64,000 nt of DNA from contig NZ_WRPA01000006.1 of NCBI RefSeq assembly GCF_009831655.1, forward strand, positions 174,759 through 238,758, written 5' to 3'. Below are positions 13,361 through 23,518 of this stretch, piece after piece. The notes beneath the pieces are model-generated. The model made no database searches. It saw only the letters and a list, made by a program, of their open reading frames with translations, and was not told the DNA's origin. Both the position numbers and the translations under genes were made by a program. This DNA comes from Shewanella insulae (GTDB lineage: Bacteria; Pseudomonadota; Gammaproteobacteria; Enterobacterales; Shewanellaceae). The number at the start of each line of letters is the position of its first letter. The stretch's first letter is position 1.

Positions 13361-13397
13361 ATACAGTACTTGATACTGTATGATTGTACAGTATACT
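13361..13397 (+). promoter_or_regulatory. recA promoter with LexA (SOS) box
   Basis: TTGATA (-35, 13370-13375) and TATACT (-10, 13392-13397) are 16 bases apart. The spacer is a perfect SOS box: CTGT at 13376-13379, eight bases, ACAG at 13388-13391. This is the E. coli recA promoter arrangement, in which LexA sits between the promoter boxes. An additional palindrome, ATACAGTA (13361-13368) with TACTGTAT (13374-13381), shares its right half with the SOS box. RecA expression is therefore predicted to be LexA-repressed and DNA-damage induced. Confidence 0.93.
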
Positions 13398-13500
13398 AGT
13401 TTGCATATTGAGACAGCCTAAAGCGATGCGGAAACGGTCTGCGTGCTTTAACTTAACGGATACCCCACAGCGCAGCGTCTGTGATTGAGAGGAAAGCAGA

Positions 13501-14562
13501 ATGAAGATTGATGCGAATAAAGAGAAAGCCCTGAGCGCGGTCCTTGGCCAGATTGAGAAGCAGTTTGGTAAAGGCTCTATCATGAAGCTAGGTGAAAACC
13601 GCTCTATGGATGTTGAGACTATCTCAACGGGTTCTCTATCGCTTGATGTTGCATTGGGTGCAGGTGGTCTGCCACTGGGTCGTATCGTTGAGATCTATGG
13701 TCCTGAATCTTCGGGTAAGACAACCCTTACACTGGAAGTGATCGCAGCTGCCCAGCGCGAAGGTAAGGTTTGTGCCTTCATCGATGCCGAGCACGCACTG
13801 GACCCTATCTATGCGCAAAAACTCGGTGTGGATATCGATAACCTACTTTGTTCTCAGCCTGACACCGGTGAGCAGGCGCTTGAGATCTGTGACGCCCTGA
13901 CGCGCTCTGGTGCCGTAGATGTAATCATCGTCGACTCGGTTGCGGCCCTGACGCCTAAGGCGGAAATTGAGGGTGAGATCGGTGATTCTCACATGGGTCT
14001 AGCGGCGCGTATGATGAGTCAGGCGATGCGTAAGCTAGCGGGTAACCTGAAGCAATCTAACACCTTGCTGATCTTCATCAACCAGATCCGTATGAAGATA
14101 GGTGTCATGTTCGGTAACCCAGAGACCACAACCGGTGGTAACGCCCTTAAGTTCTATGCCTCTGTACGTTTGGATATTCGCCGCACCGGCGCTATTAAAG
14201 ATCGTGAAGAGGTCGTTGGTAACGAGACCCGTGTGAAGGTAGTGAAGAACAAGATCGCCGCACCATTCAAGCAGGCAGAGTTCCAGATCCTTTATGGTGA
14301 AGGTATTAACCGTACCGGTGAGTTGGTGGATCTTGGTGTGACACATAAGTTAGTCGAGAAATCTGGCGCCTGGTATAGCTATAAGGGCGACAAGATAGGC
14401 CAGGGCCGAGCCAATGCCGGTAAGTACCTGGTAGAGAATCCTGAGGTTGCGGCGGAAATCGAACAGGCACTGCGCGCCATGCTACTCGGCAGTGGTGAAG
14501 TAGTTGCCGAGTCGGCTACAGGCGATGAGAACATCGACCTGGAAACCGGTGAAGTATTTTAA
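13501..14562 (+). CDS. recA: Recombinase RecA
   Basis: The strand-exchange protein and LexA co-protease. The Walker A site is [10 protein letters not shown] (about residue 67), with the family blocks [26 protein letters not shown], the L1/L2 region [14 protein letters not shown] and [20 protein letters not shown], and a short acidic C-terminal tail. Length is 353 aa, equal to E. coli. The start follows GAGAGGAAAG. It lies downstream of the LexA box and upstream of recX, separated from it by a weak hairpin. Confidence 0.98.
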   Translation: MKIDANKEKALSAVLGQIEKQFGKGSIMKLGENRSMDVETISTGSLSLDVALGAGGLPLGRIVEIYGPESSGKTTLTLEVIAAAQREGKVCAFIDAEHALDPIYAQKLGVDIDNLLCSQPDTGEQALEICDALTRSGAVDVIIVDSVAALTPKAEIEGEIGDSHMGLAARMMSQAMRKLAGNLKQSNTLLIFINQIRMKIGVMFGNPETTTGGNALKFYASVRLDIRRTGAIKDREEVVGNETRVKVVKNKIAAPFKQAEFQILYGEGINRTGELVDLGVTHKLVEKSGAWYSYKGDKIGQGRANAGKYLVENPEVAAEIEQALRAMLLGSGEVVAESATGDENIDLETGEVF

Positions 14563-14617
14563 GCTTGACCGTTTCAGCTAAGCCTTTCTTAATGACACTG
14601 GCTTTGTGATGACAATG

Positions 14618-14640
14618 GTTCTTTCATGAGAACGTTTTTT
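14618..14640 (+). terminator. Weak terminator/attenuator between recA and recX
   Basis: GTTCT (14618-14622) pairs with AGAAC (14629-14633) and is followed by G and at least six T residues. It ends just before the recX start. In E. coli a leaky terminator at this position keeps recX expression far below recA; the same logic fits here. The stem is short, so efficiency should be partial. Confidence 0.55.
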
Positions 14641-14642
14641 TC

Positions 14643-15095
14643 ATGACTATGTCGGCGATGCAAGTAGCGGTGGGTCTCCTGGCCCGCCGCGATTATTCCC
14701 GCTATCAGATAAAGAGTAAGTTGACTCAGAAAGGCTTTCTAGATGGCGAAATAGAGTCTGTTCTTGGTCAATGTGAAAGCCAGGGGTATCTCGATGATGC
14801 CAGGTTTGCCGCGCTCTTGTTGCGATCTCATATCGCCAAGGGCCATGGCCAGAACAAGATACGCCAGTCTATGTCCCAGAAGGGGCTGACCAGAGAGATT
14901 ATCGAGTCTACCTTCAATCAGAGCGATTGTGACTGGTTCGAGCTGGCGAGACAGAAAGCCGCCAAAAAATACGCCACTAGCGGCCCCATTCAAGATCAGA
15001 AAGATCGCGCCAGACGGGTGCGTTATCTTCTCTCCCAAGGTTTCGGCTTCGATCAGGTCGCCTATGCCTTAGAGGTAGACCCTGACTTCGACTAA
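14643..15095 (+). CDS. recX: Regulatory protein RecX
   Basis: Binds RecA filaments and inhibits their extension. It is 150 aa with the helical-repeat pattern of the family: LLARRDYSRYQIKSKL, YLDDARFAALLLRSHIAKGHGQNKIRQSM, and the C-terminal RVRYLLSQGFGFDQV. It sits 80 bases after recA and is probably transcribed by read-through under the same SOS control. Alternative start MSAMQV two codons later is possible. Confidence 0.92.
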   Translation: MTMSAMQVAVGLLARRDYSRYQIKSKLTQKGFLDGEIESVLGQCESQGYLDDARFAALLLRSHIAKGHGQNKIRQSMSQKGLTREIIESTFNQSDCDWFELARQKAAKKYATSGPIQDQKDRARRVRYLLSQGFGFDQVAYALEVDPDFD

Positions 15096-15338
15096 CACCT
15101 AGGGCCACATTGGATCCCGTTTAGACGCCAGACCACTATCCTGACTTGGCCTTATATCCTTCATGTTCTACTTCTAATCGACCCATTAGAAACTTAGGCT
15201 TTTTACGCTTTCTTTGGGGATCCTCGGCTAAACCTCTGGTTGTTCACCCATAGACTGCTTATAATGCTGGGCTAACTGAGCATTCGTCGGTGAGCCTTTT
15301 GCTTTCATCGCTAAAACAATCAAATTCAGGATGATTTC

Positions 15339-17963
15339 ATGTATCAAACCACTGCAGCGCTGAGAAGTGCTTTCTTGGAGTTTTTCCGCAGAAACGGTCA
15401 CCAGGTTGTGGACAGCAGTTCACTGGTACCTGGCAATGATCCCACCTTGCTATTTACCAACGCAGGGATGAACCAGTTTAAAGATGTTTTCCTGGGGGAA
15501 GACAAGCGTGACTATAGCCGTGCCACCACGTCACAGCGTTGCGTGCGCGCCGGTGGTAAGCACAACGACCTGGATAATGTTGGTTACACCGCCCGTCACC
15601 ACACCTTCTTCGAGATGCTAGGTAACTTCAGCTTCGGTGATTATTTCAAACAAGATGCGATTCGTTTCGCCTGGACCTTCCTGACAGAAGAACTCAAGCT
15701 GCCAAAAGAGCGTCTGTGTGTCACTATCTATGAGACAGACGATGAAGCCTTCGAGATTTGGAACAAAGAGATAGGCGTTGCGGCAGAGAACATCATCCGC
15801 ATCGGCGATAATAAGGGTGCGCCATATGCCTCTGACAACTTCTGGCAGATGGGCGATACAGGTCCTTGCGGCCCTTGTACCGAGATCTTCTACGATCACG
15901 GCGAGCACATCTGGGGTGGCCGTCCCGGCACGCCGGAAGAAGATGGTGATCGCTTTATCGAGATCTGGAATATCGTATTTATGCAGTACAACCGTCAGGC
16001 CGACGGCGCTATGGATCCGCTGCCTAAGCCTTCTGTCGATACTGGTATGGGCATCGAGCGTATCGCCGCCATCATGCAGGGCGTACACTCGAACTATGAG
16101 ATCGATATCTTCCAGTCTCTGATCAAGAAGACCGCCGAGATCCTGGGGGTTACGGATCTGGAGAACAAGTCGCTGCGCGTTGTCGCCGACCATATCCGTT
16201 CTTGCGCCTTCTTAGTGGCCGATGGGGTGATGCCGTCCAACGAGGGCCGTGGTTATGTACTGCGCCGCATCATTCGTCGCGCCGTGCGTCACGGTAACAA
16301 GCTAGGTGCTAACGAATCATTCTTTTACAAGCTGGTTCCTACACTGATCGAGGTGATGGGCGATGCCGCTAAAGAGCTGGTGGCGACCCAGGCTATCGTC
16401 GAAAAGGCGCTCAAGGCGGAAGAGGAGCAGTTTGCTCGTACTCTAGAACGTGGCCTGGGTATCCTCGATAATGCCCTGAGCCAGCTAGAGGGTAAGGAGC
16501 TTGACGGTGAGACAGCCTTTAAGCTGTACGACACCTATGGCTTCCCAGTTGATTTGACGGCTGACGTATGCCGCGAGCGTGATATCACTGTCGATGAGGC
16601 TGGCTTCGAGGCAGCCATGGCCGAGCAGCGTAGTCGCGCTCAGGCGGCCGGTCAGTTCGATACCGATTACAACGATAGCCTGAAGATCGATGCCGAAACC
16701 GAGTTTTGTGGTTACAGCGACCTTAACGGCGAAGCCAAGGTCATCGGTCTCTATGTCGATGGTCAGGCGGTTGACGCCCTGGCCGAAGGCGACCAAGGTG
16801 TTGTGGTGCTTGATAGCACGCCTTTCTACGGAGAATCTGGCGGTCAGTGTGGCGACAAGGGCCAGCTAAGCGCCGAAGGTGTCGAGTTCGAGGTGAAAGA
16901 CACTCAAAAATATGGTCAGGCAATGGGCCATATCGGTCAGGTCAAGGCCGGTAGTATCGCTATGGGTCAAACCCTTAAGGCTGCGGTGGACAAGAAGCTA
17001 AGACATCGCACCGAGCTTAACCACTCTGTGACTCACTTACTGCACGCCGCGCTGCGTCAGGTGCTGGGTACTCACGTGAGCCAGAAGGGCTCGCTGGTTG
17101 AGCCTGAACGTCTGCGTTTCGACTTCTCTCATTTCGAAGCGGTTAAGCGTGAGGAGCTTAAGCAGGTCGAAGATCTGGTTAACACTCAGATCCGTCGTAA
17201 CCACGAGCTGAAGGCCGAGGTGATGGATATCGACCAGGCGAAAGAGAAAGGCGCCATGGCCTTGTTTGGTGAGAAGTACGATTCTCAGGTTCGCGTGGTA
17301 ACCATGGGTGACTTCTCTATCGAGCTATGTGGTGGTACTCATGTGGGCCGCACCGGCGATATCGGTCTGTTTAAGATCACCTCAGAGGGCGGTATCGCAG
17401 CCGGTATCCGTCGTATCGAGGCGGTCACCGGTGCTGCCGCTATCGCTTATGTGAGTGAGCAACAGGCTCAGCTTGAACAAGCGGCTTCCATGCTCAAAGG
17501 CGACAGCGCTTCTGTAGTGGCTAAGCTCAAAGCTCAGCTGGATAAGACCAAGCAACTTGAGAAGGAGCTGTCTCAGCTTAAAGACAAGTTAGCGGCGGCG
17601 ACCAGTGCCGACTTGGCCGGAGAGGCCCAGGAACTAGCCGGCGTTAAGGTGCTGGTTAAGCAGCTCGAAGGTGTCAAAGCCGGTGCGCTACGTGGCCTGC
17701 AGGATGAGCTTAAGCAGAAGCTGCAATCTGGCATTGTAGTACTGGGCATTGCCGGAGACGCTAAGGTGAACCTTATCGCCGGTGTAACCAAAGACTTGAC
17801 CGGTAAGGTCAAGGCTGGTGAGCTGGTGGCCATGGTGGCTGCTCAGGTGGGCGGTAAGGGCGGCGGACGCCCCGATATGGCTCAGGCCGGTGGTAGTGAG
17901 CCTGAGAAGTTAGCTGGCGCATTGGATTCTGTTATCCCTTGGTTGTCAGAACGTTTGGCCTAA
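15339..17963 (+). CDS. alaS: Alanyl-tRNA synthetase
   Basis: Charges tRNA-Ala. The class II catalytic core covers about residues 1-240 ([31 protein letters not shown] split by motif 1). The tRNA-recognition region follows. The editing domain carries [13 protein letters not shown] and the zinc-binding [12 protein letters not shown], and a C-terminal coiled coil and C-Ala/DHHA1 region ends in [15 protein letters not shown]. Length is 874 aa, standard for bacteria. A TATAAT at 15260-15265 in the 243-base gap after recX may belong to its promoter. Confidence 0.98.
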   Translation: MYQTTAALRSAFLEFFRRNGHQVVDSSSLVPGNDPTLLFTNAGMNQFKDVFLGEDKRDYSRATTSQRCVRAGGKHNDLDNVGYTARHHTFFEMLGNFSFGDYFKQDAIRFAWTFLTEELKLPKERLCVTIYETDDEAFEIWNKEIGVAAENIIRIGDNKGAPYASDNFWQMGDTGPCGPCTEIFYDHGEHIWGGRPGTPEEDGDRFIEIWNIVFMQYNRQADGAMDPLPKPSVDTGMGIERIAAIMQGVHSNYEIDIFQSLIKKTAEILGVTDLENKSLRVVADHIRSCAFLVADGVMPSNEGRGYVLRRIIRRAVRHGNKLGANESFFYKLVPTLIEVMGDAAKELVATQAIVEKALKAEEEQFARTLERGLGILDNALSQLEGKELDGETAFKLYDTYGFPVDLTADVCRERDITVDEAGFEAAMAEQRSRAQAAGQFDTDYNDSLKIDAETEFCGYSDLNGEAKVIGLYVDGQAVDALAEGDQGVVVLDSTPFYGESGGQCGDKGQLSAEGVEFEVKDTQKYGQAMGHIGQVKAGSIAMGQTLKAAVDKKLRHRTELNHSVTHLLHAALRQVLGTHVSQKGSLVEPERLRFDFSHFEAVKREELKQVEDLVNTQIRRNHELKAEVMDIDQAKEKGAMALFGEKYDSQVRVVTMGDFSIELCGGTHVGRTGDIGLFKITSEGGIAAGIRRIEAVTGAAAIAYVSEQQAQLEQAASMLKGDSASVVAKLKAQLDKTKQLEKELSQLKDKLAAATSADLAGEAQELAGVKVLVKQLEGVKAGALRGLQDELKQKLQSGIVVLGIAGDAKVNLIAGVTKDLTGKVKAGELVAMVAAQVGGKGGGRPDMAQAGGSEPEKLAGALDSVIPWLSERLA

Positions 17964-17976
17964 GTTGGTCAGATAG

Positions 17977-18004
17977 AAAAAAGCGCTCCTAGAGCGCTTT
18001 TTTT
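17977..18004 (+). terminator. Rho-independent terminator after alaS
   Basis: AAGCGCTC (17981-17988) pairs with GAGCGCTT (17992-17999) across a three-base loop, followed by a long T tract. The roughly 265 bases that follow, up to csrA, contain no ORF of note and presumably hold the csrA promoter and leader. Confidence 0.92.
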
Positions 18005-18269
18005 GTGCCATATTGATTGAGGCTTAAGCTGAGGTACAGTTTAGAGTGTTAAATTTTATGCTGGTTTAATTGACAGTCCTTACTATCTTGGTTGTTTGTC
18101 AGGCATGTAGCAGATAAATCAGCGATGTGCGGCACATTTAAACGAATTAAGATGCAATAAAAGGGTGTTTTTTATCAGAACACTATTAATTTGTACTAAG
18201 CTGACCGTATAATAAGGTCATAACGGAATAATGCCGTATAAGCAGAATTAGGAACTAAAGGAGCAAAAA

Positions 18270-18467
18270 ATGCTGATATTGACTCGTCGTGTTGGTGAAA
18301 CACTGATGATTGGTGATGAAGTTACTGTCACCGTTTTAGGCGTAAAGGGTAATCAAGTTCGTATTGGTGTTAATGCACCAAAAGAAGTTTCAGTTCATCG
18401 TGAAGAGATTTATCAGCGCATTCAGTCTGAAAAGTCAGGTAGCTCTTCAGAAGGCGGCAATTTTTAA
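18270..18467 (+). CDS. csrA: Carbon storage regulator CsrA
   Basis: A small RNA-binding protein that blocks or stabilises target mRNAs by binding GGA motifs in leaders. It is 65 aa with the diagnostic N-terminus [18 protein letters not shown], the [26 protein letters not shown] core containing the RNA-contacting arginine, and a short polar tail. The ribosome site is AAAGGAG. The leader around the start (AGGAACTAAAGGAGC) itself contains two GGA motifs, compatible with CsrA autoregulation, which is an inference. A tRNA cluster follows. Confidence 0.97.
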   Translation: MLILTRRVGETLMIGDEVTVTVLGVKGNQVRIGVNAPKEVSVHREEIYQRIQSEKSGSSSEGGNF

Positions 18468-18498
18468 GCGATAGATTTAACCGGCGTTACACTATAAG

Positions 18499-18524
18499 AG
18501 TCAGCAAGTTTGCTGGCTTTTTTG
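18499..18524 (+). terminator. Rho-independent terminator after csrA
   Basis: AGTCAGCAA (18499-18507) pairs with TTGCTGGCT (18510-18518), with one G-T pair, and runs into TTTTTTG. It lies about 30 bases after the csrA stop. Confidence 0.8.
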
Positions 18525-18680
18525 TTTTTAGCTGACAGCTTTTTAACCATAACGGCGACATAGCATACAGGCCCTAAGGGGAAATAGGGATAACTGCTTA
18601 AAAACAGCTCAAACAGCATTTGTTTAGGAGAAATGGTTTGACTTATTTTCTTCAAACAGTAATATGTGCGCCAAGAAAAC

Positions 18681-18772
18681 GGAGAGGTGGCCGAGTGGCC
18701 GAAGGCGCTCCCCTGCTAAGGGAGTATGGGCTTTAACTCCCATCGAGGGTTCGAATCCCTCCTTCTCCGCCA
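18681..18772 (+). tRNA. tRNA-Ser (GCU), first copy
   Basis: A 92-base gene with encoded CCA. The acceptor GGAGAGG pairs with CTTCTCC, the anticodon loop CTGCTAA carries GCT at 18715-18717, a long class II variable arm is present (GGGCTTTAACTCCC region), and the T loop is TTCGAAT. It reads AGU and AGC serine codons. It heads a six-gene tRNA cluster. Confidence 0.96.
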
Positions 18773-18793
18773 TTTCTTAACTGACAAAACAGG

Positions 18794-18870
18794 GCGCGTG
18801 TAGCTCAGCTGGATAGAGTACCTGGCTACGAACCAGGCGGTCAGAGGTTCGAATCCTCTCACGCGTACCA
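18794..18870 (+). tRNA. tRNA-Arg (ACG), copy 1 of 4
   Basis: A 77-base gene with encoded CCA. The anticodon ACG is at 18828-18830 in a CCTGG/CCAGG stem, the D arm is TAGCTCAGCTGGATAGAGTA and the T loop TTCGAAT. The A34 would be deaminated to inosine to read CGU, CGC and CGA. The acceptor GCGCGTG faces CACGCGT, which leaves a G1-U72 wobble at the terminal pair. Confidence 0.96.
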
Positions 18871-18907
18871 TTTGTTTTTCAGTAAAAGTAGGTTATAGAT
18901 ATAAGAT

Positions 18908-18984
18908 GCGCGTGTAGCTCAGCTGGATAGAGTACCTGGCTACGAACCAGGCGGTCAGAGGTTCGAATCCTCTCACGCGTACCA
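18908..18984 (+). tRNA. tRNA-Arg (ACG), copy 2 of 4
   Basis: Identical in all 77 bases to the copy at 18794, including the G1-U72 terminal pair and encoded CCA. The spacer to the previous copy is unrelated sequence, so the copies are separate genes in one probable precursor. Confidence 0.96.
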
Positions 18985-19010
18985 TCTCTTAACTTACTCG
19001 TTTTATCTGT

Positions 19011-19087
19011 GCGCGTGTAGCTCAGCTGGATAGAGTACCTGGCTACGAACCAGGCGGTCAGAGGTTCGAATCCTCTCACGCGTACCA
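19011..19087 (+). tRNA. tRNA-Arg (ACG), copy 3 of 4
   Basis: Identical to the other three Arg copies. Spacer to copy 2 is 26 bases. Confidence 0.96.
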
Positions 19088-19140
19088 TATTTTAAATTCG
19101 ACGGTTTTGGCCGTCGTTTTGTTTGAAAGCCTAGAATTTT

Positions 19141-19217
19141 GCGCGTGTAGCTCAGCTGGATAGAGTACCTGGCTACGAACCAGGCGGTCAGAGGTTCGAA
19201 TCCTCTCACGCGTACCA
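19141..19217 (+). tRNA. tRNA-Arg (ACG), copy 4 of 4
   Basis: Identical to the other three Arg copies. The 53-base spacer before it contains a small inverted repeat (ACGG around TTTTGG with CCGT), possibly a processing hairpin. Confidence 0.96.
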
Positions 19218-19225
19218 TTTTAGAC

Positions 19226-19317
19226 GGAGAGGTGGCCGAGTGGCCGAAGGCGCTCCCCTGCTAAGGGAGTATGGGCTTTATCTCCCATCGAGGGTTCGAA
19301 TCCCTCCTTCTCCGCCA
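19226..19317 (+). tRNA. tRNA-Ser (GCU), second copy
   Basis: Same 92-base tRNA as at 18681 apart from the variable arm, which reads TTATCTCCC instead of TTAACTCCC. The anticodon is GCT and CCA is encoded. It is the last gene of the cluster and is followed by a strong terminator. Confidence 0.96.
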
Positions 19318-19322
19318 TTATT

Positions 19323-19354
19323 AAAACCCGTAACTTAGGTTACGGGTTTTTTTA
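19323..19354 (+). terminator. Rho-independent terminator of the tRNA cluster
   Basis: A perfect 12-bp stem AAAACCCGTAAC (19323-19334) with GTTACGGGTTTT (19339-19350), four-base loop, then TTT. It starts six bases after the last tRNA. Confidence 0.95.
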
Positions 19355-19788
19355 TGCCTATATTTCGACGCCTCTCTCAAATCCTATCTTTATCTGGCTA
19401 GTCAAGGCGTGGGCTTGACTAAAAATTGCATAATCTTGCATTCTTCCTTATCACACGTTCGTTTTCATGAATTCATTTTTCAGCTGGCTTAGGACTTTTT
19501 AATCTAATTCTAGATTCATGGGCTAAATTTTTAAGTGATCCGTAAAAATCATCGACTTTTATTGAGAATTAATCGACATGGTCTTATCAATTAGTCGTAG
19601 TTTGGTAAGACCAATTTACAAGGTGCTCGCCTTTTGTTATAGATTGGTTAAGGTTTCCTAAGTTGAGGCGATCTTTTTGCGCCCAAATCGGCGTCACCTG
19701 TCGATTTAAATGCGTGTGAGTTGAATAAATAGCATGTCGAGCGGCTAGGCCGTAAGTCTGATGTGCTCGATTAACCTGAGAGGATAGT
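19355..19788. other. Intergenic region before oadG
   Basis: About 430 AT-rich bases with no ORF that looks real; the minus-strand frame here overlaps oadG and has no family character. It presumably holds the promoter of the oad operon, but no promoter pair stood out. The ribosome site GAGAGG precedes oadG. Confidence 0.5.
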
Positions 19789-20037
19789 ATGGATTCAATG
19801 GCTGAACAGTTAATGGAAGCACTGATGATCATGGCGCTGGGAATGGGGTTGGTGTTTATCTTCCTAACTATACTCATTGGGGCCGTGAATCTGGTGGCCT
19901 GGAAATTTGCGCCTAAACCCAATCTTGCCCCCATCGCCGAGGCGAGCGAGGCACAAGTTACAAGCTTTCCAGGCATAGACCCTAAGATGGTCGCCGTTAT
20001 TACCGCCGCCGTTCATCAATATCGCGCCAAAGCATAA
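19789..20037 (+). CDS. oadG: Oxaloacetate decarboxylase, gamma subunit
   Basis: The small membrane subunit that holds the sodium-pumping decarboxylase together. It is 82 aa with one N-terminal membrane segment (residues 11-36, MIMALGMGLVFIFLTILIGAVNL) and the C-terminal motif DPKMVAVITAAVHQYRAK, typical of OadG. Annotated position immediately before oadA is diagnostic of the oadGAB operon. Confidence 0.92.
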   Translation: MDSMAEQLMEALMIMALGMGLVFIFLTILIGAVNLVAWKFAPKPNLAPIAEASEAQVTSFPGIDPKMVAVITAAVHQYRAKA

Positions 20038-20056
20038 TTAGAAGTAGGGAGTTTTT

Positions 20057-21886
20057 ATGAGCAAGCCACTTGCATTAACCGACGTCGTCCTGCGCGACGC
20101 GCATCAATCGATTCTTGCCACACGTCTTCGTATCGACGACATGCTTCCTATTGCCCCCTTGCTTGATAAAGTGGGCTTCTGGTCGCTGGAGTCCTGGGGC
20201 GGTGCCACCTTCGACGCCTGTATTCGGTATCTGGGTGAGGATCCTTGGGAGCGGATCCGTGAACTTAAGAAGGCGATGCCCAATACGCCCCAGCAGATGT
20301 TACTCAGGGGGCAGAATCTCTTAGGCTATCGCCACTATGGTGACGATCTGGTGCACAGGTTCGTGGAGCGTGCGCATCAAAATGGTGTGGACGTGTTCCG
20401 CATCTTCGATGCCATGAACGATGTGCGTAACCTGGAGACTGCGGTTAAATCTGTGGTTGAGGTGGGCGGGCATGCCCAGGGCACCATCTCCTACACCACT
20501 AGCCCGGTACATACCTTAGATACCTGGGTCGACATGGCTAAGCGTCTGGAAGACATGGGTTGTCACTCGCTCTGTATTAAGGATATGGCAGGCCTACTAA
20601 AACCCTTCGACGCCTTCGATCTTATCAGTCAGCTCAAGGCGCAGACCAACTTGATTGTCTCAATGCAATGCCACGCCACCACAGGCCTGAGTACGGCAAC
20701 CTATCAAAAGGCGATCGAGGCTGGTATCGATGTGCTCGACACGGCAATCTCTTCGATGAGTCAAACCTACGGCCACAGCGCCACCGAAACCTTAGTCGCC
20801 ATGGTGGAGGATACCGACAGGGCCACGGGTTATGACATGGCGCTGCTCGAGCAGATCGCCGCCTATTTCAGAGAGGTACGTAAGAAGTATGCCGCCTTCG
20901 AGGGTGAGCTCAAGGGGATCGACTCGCGTATTTTGCGTGCCCAGGTGCCGGGAGGCATGCTCACCAACATGGAGAATCAACTGAGAGAGCAGGGCGCCGC
21001 CGACAAGTTGGATCTGGTGCTCGAAGAGATCCCTAAGGTGCGTGAAGACCTGGGTTACCTTCCGCTGGTTACCCCGACCTCGCAGATCGTTGGCACCCAG
21101 GCGGTGATCAACGTGCTCACAGGTGAGCGTTATAAGTCGCTTACCAAGGAGACCGAAGGGGTACTCAAGGGCGAATATGGTGCCACGCCTGCGCCGGTAA
21201 ACAGTGAGCTGCAGGCCAGGGTGCTGGCTGGTGGCGAGGCGATCTGCTGTCGCCCGGCAGATCTGTTGCCCAATGAGCTGGACAGCCTGAGAGCCGAGCT
21301 AAGTGAGAAGGCCGCCAGTGACCATATAAGCCTGGCAGATGAGCTGGACGACGATGTCTTGACCTATGCGCTCTTCCCGCAGATTGGCCTTAAGTTCCTC
21401 AAGAACCGTGATAACCCTGATGCCTTCGAGCCTAAACCTGAGGCGCCTCAAGCGGCAACTCAAGCCGCAACTCAAGCAACAACTCATGCCACACCGGCGA
21501 GCGAGCCGGTCGCTACGCGTCAGCCACAGGGCAAGGAGACCTATACGGTTAATGTTCAGGGGCAGAGCTTCGTGGTAGAGGTCTCTCCCGGCGGCGATAT
21601 CAGCCAGATAGTCCCGAGCGAGAATGTGGTGCCTTTCGCGGCGCCAGAACCTGCTGCTCCATCTGTCGGCGACGGTGCGCCCATGAATGCGCCTCTGTCG
21701 GGCAACATCTTTAAGGTGAATGTCCAGCCAGGAGATGCGGTCAAGGCAGGCGATGTGGTGATCATCCTCGAGGCGATGAAGATGGAGACTGAGATCCGCG
21801 CCGAGGCCGATGGTGTGGTCGCCAAGGTCTGGGTCAAGGAAGGTGACTCTGTTGCCGTTGGCAATCAATTGCTTGCCATTGCATAG
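20057..21886 (+). CDS. oadA: Oxaloacetate decarboxylase, alpha subunit (biotin carrier)
   Basis: Transfers the carboxyl group of oxaloacetate to biotin. The carboxyltransferase domain (1 to about 290) begins [19 protein letters not shown] with the metal-binding Asp, and contains CIKDMAGLL and the H-x-H in QCHATTG. A conserved carboxylase domain follows. An Ala/Thr/Gln-rich linker with repeated AATQ units (about 460-490) leads to the biotinyl domain with the biotin lysine in EAMKMETEI. Length 609 aa fits the family. It lies 19 bases after oadG and 8 before oadB. Confidence 0.96.
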   Translation: MSKPLALTDVVLRDAHQSILATRLRIDDMLPIAPLLDKVGFWSLESWGGATFDACIRYLGEDPWERIRELKKAMPNTPQQMLLRGQNLLGYRHYGDDLVHRFVERAHQNGVDVFRIFDAMNDVRNLETAVKSVVEVGGHAQGTISYTTSPVHTLDTWVDMAKRLEDMGCHSLCIKDMAGLLKPFDAFDLISQLKAQTNLIVSMQCHATTGLSTATYQKAIEAGIDVLDTAISSMSQTYGHSATETLVAMVEDTDRATGYDMALLEQIAAYFREVRKKYAAFEGELKGIDSRILRAQVPGGMLTNMENQLREQGAADKLDLVLEEIPKVREDLGYLPLVTPTSQIVGTQAVINVLTGERYKSLTKETEGVLKGEYGATPAPVNSELQARVLAGGEAICCRPADLLPNELDSLRAELSEKAASDHISLADELDDDVLTYALFPQIGLKFLKNRDNPDAFEPKPEAPQAATQAATQATTHATPASEPVATRQPQGKETYTVNVQGQSFVVEVSPGGDISQIVPSENVVPFAAPEPAAPSVGDGAPMNAPLSGNIFKVNVQPGDAVKAGDVVIILEAMKMETEIRAEADGVVAKVWVKEGDSVAVGNQLLAIA

Positions 21887-21894
21887 GAGCTGAG

Positions 21895-23028
21895 ATGGAC
21901 GGATTAATCGCCTTTTGGGCCGAGTCGGGTATTGCTAACTTTACCGGCCCTCAGTTGTTGATGATGGCCGTGGGGGCGCTCTTGCTCTATTTGGCCATCG
22001 CCAGAGGCTTCGAGCCCCTGCTGCTATTGCCTATCGGTTTTGGCGCCATTTTGGCCAACATACCCAACGGGGGCTTCACCGAGGAGGGAGGCCTGCTCTA
22101 TTACGCTTACCATGTGGGAATAGAAACAGGGGTCTTTCCTCTGTTGATCTTCATGGGGGTCGGTGCGCTGACCGATTTCGGTGCCCTTATCGCCAACCCT
22201 AAGATGTTATTGCTGGGCGCCGCGGCGCAGTTTGGGATCTTCGCCACACTGCTAGGGGCCATCGCCCTCAATGCAGTGCCGGGCTTCGAGTTCTCGATGC
22301 AAGATGCGGCGGCCATCGCCATCATCGGTGGCGCCGATGGCCCGACGGCCATCTTCCTTGCCTCCAAGTTGGCACCAGAGCTGCTTGGTGCTATCGCGGT
22401 GGCGGCCTACTCATATATGGCGCTGGTGCCCATCATTCAGCCACCCATCATGAAGCTGCTCACCACTGAGGCTGAGCGACAGATCAAGATGGAGCAGCTG
22501 CGTGAGGTGAGTAAGCTGGAGAAGGTCATCTTCCCCCTCGCTGTACTTGGGTTGACCATACTCTTCCTACCAGCGGCGACGCCCCTGGTGGGGATGTTTT
22601 GTCTGGGTAACCTGATGCGCGAATCTGGCGTGGTCGACAGACTCTCTAACACGGCGCAGAACGAGCTGATCAATATAGTGACCATCTTCCTGGGACTGGC
22701 GGTGGGCTCTAAGCTCTCGGCGGATAAATTCCTGCAGCTGGAAACCTTGGGCATCCTGGTGCTGGGAGCCGTAGCCTTCGGCATAGGTACCGCAACCGGT
22801 GTGCTGATGGCTAAGGTGATGAGTAAGCTTTCGGGCGGCAAGATCAATCCACTGATTGGCGCCGCCGGCGTGTCTGCCGTACCCATGGCCGCCCGTGTGG
22901 TCAACAAGGTAGGGCTACAGGCCAATCAGCAAAACTTCCTCTTGATGCACGCCATGGGGCCGAACGTTGCGGGCGTGCTGGGTTCGGCGGTGGCCGCCGG
23001 GGTCTTGTTGGCGGTACTGGGTGGTTAG
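21895..23028 (+). CDS. oadB: Oxaloacetate decarboxylase, beta subunit (sodium pump)
   Basis: The multi-span membrane subunit that decarboxylates carboxybiotin and exports sodium. At 377 aa it is a little shorter than some OadB proteins but has the signatures: [20 protein letters not shown] with the conserved Asp, [15 protein letters not shown], and the C-terminal [18 protein letters not shown]. About nine hydrophobic segments are visible. It closes the oadGAB operon. Confidence 0.96.
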   Translation: MDGLIAFWAESGIANFTGPQLLMMAVGALLLYLAIARGFEPLLLLPIGFGAILANIPNGGFTEEGGLLYYAYHVGIETGVFPLLIFMGVGALTDFGALIANPKMLLLGAAAQFGIFATLLGAIALNAVPGFEFSMQDAAAIAIIGGADGPTAIFLASKLAPELLGAIAVAAYSYMALVPIIQPPIMKLLTTEAERQIKMEQLREVSKLEKVIFPLAVLGLTILFLPAATPLVGMFCLGNLMRESGVVDRLSNTAQNELINIVTIFLGLAVGSKLSADKFLQLETLGILVLGAVAFGIGTATGVLMAKVMSKLSGGKINPLIGAAGVSAVPMAARVVNKVGLQANQQNFLLMHAMGPNVAGVLGSAVAAGVLLAVLGG

Positions 23029-23058
23029 CCAAGGCCTATAGTGCGCTATCAGAATATG

Positions 23059-23089
23059 AAACGGTCGGCATCTGTGTCGGCCGTTTTTA
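23059..23089 (+). terminator. Probable terminator after oadB
   Basis: AACGGTCGGCA (from 23060) pairs imperfectly (G-T wobbles) with TGTCGGCCGTT, followed by TTTATTTG. The remaining bases up to 23322 hold no recognisable feature other than the leader of the next small gene. Confidence 0.7.
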
Positions 23090-23322
23090 TTTGTCTGCGT
23101 TTTATACGCGTTATTGGTCAGCCAGCTTGTTGTGTTCTGTTTTAAAAGCGAGTTTCCCTCACTAGTTAAGGGCGATTCCATTTTACTTCCCTTAATCAAG
23201 CTAATGCTAAAGCGCTTGATACAGATCAACGTCTGCCTCGCAGATTTGGTGTCTTATAAGTGTGACTTGGCTCGCATTACTGGTGTTTAGGTGAGCCGTA
23301 ACCCGTTTTCGAGGAGTAGGCG

Positions 23323-23508
23323 ATGGAATTACGACCCAACTGTTATACCGATATCTGTGTAAACGGCAAATGGTTTCACTATGACCACGGTGACCATTCG
23401 GTGTTTATGTTAAACGGTGGCGATCCATTGACCTTCGAGTTGAGCGAGCTGCCGACTACCGAAGCCGAGCTAGAGGCGCATCTGGCAATCTTCACTCAGC
23501 AGGGGTAG
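23323..23508 (+). CDS. Small acidic hypothetical protein
   Basis: A 61-aa soluble protein, MELRPNCYTDICVNGKWFHY and on, rich in Asp/Glu with no signal peptide or membrane segment. A strong ribosome site, GAGGAG, lies nine bases before the ATG, which argues that it is a real gene. No domain was recognised. It is followed closely by a convergent small membrane-protein gene. Confidence 0.65.
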   Translation: MELRPNCYTDICVNGKWFHYDHGDHSVFMLNGGDPLTFELSELPTTEAELEAHLAIFTQQG

Positions 23509-23518
23509 TTCTGGTTAG

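Noticed and set aside
18464..18655. 63-codon minus-strand frame after csrA
   Set aside because: It covers the csrA terminator and has no family character or clear ribosome site.
18879..19218. Minus-strand reading frames across the tRNA genes (MVRVRGFEPLTAWFVARYS-type proteins)
   Set aside because: They are antisense translations of the identical tRNA-Arg copies, a well-known false protein family; the repeat in the protein follows the tRNA repeat exactly.
18681..19317. CRISPR-like array of repeated 77-base units
   Set aside because: The repeats fold as tRNA-Arg and tRNA-Ser with encoded CCA; spacers are of unequal length.
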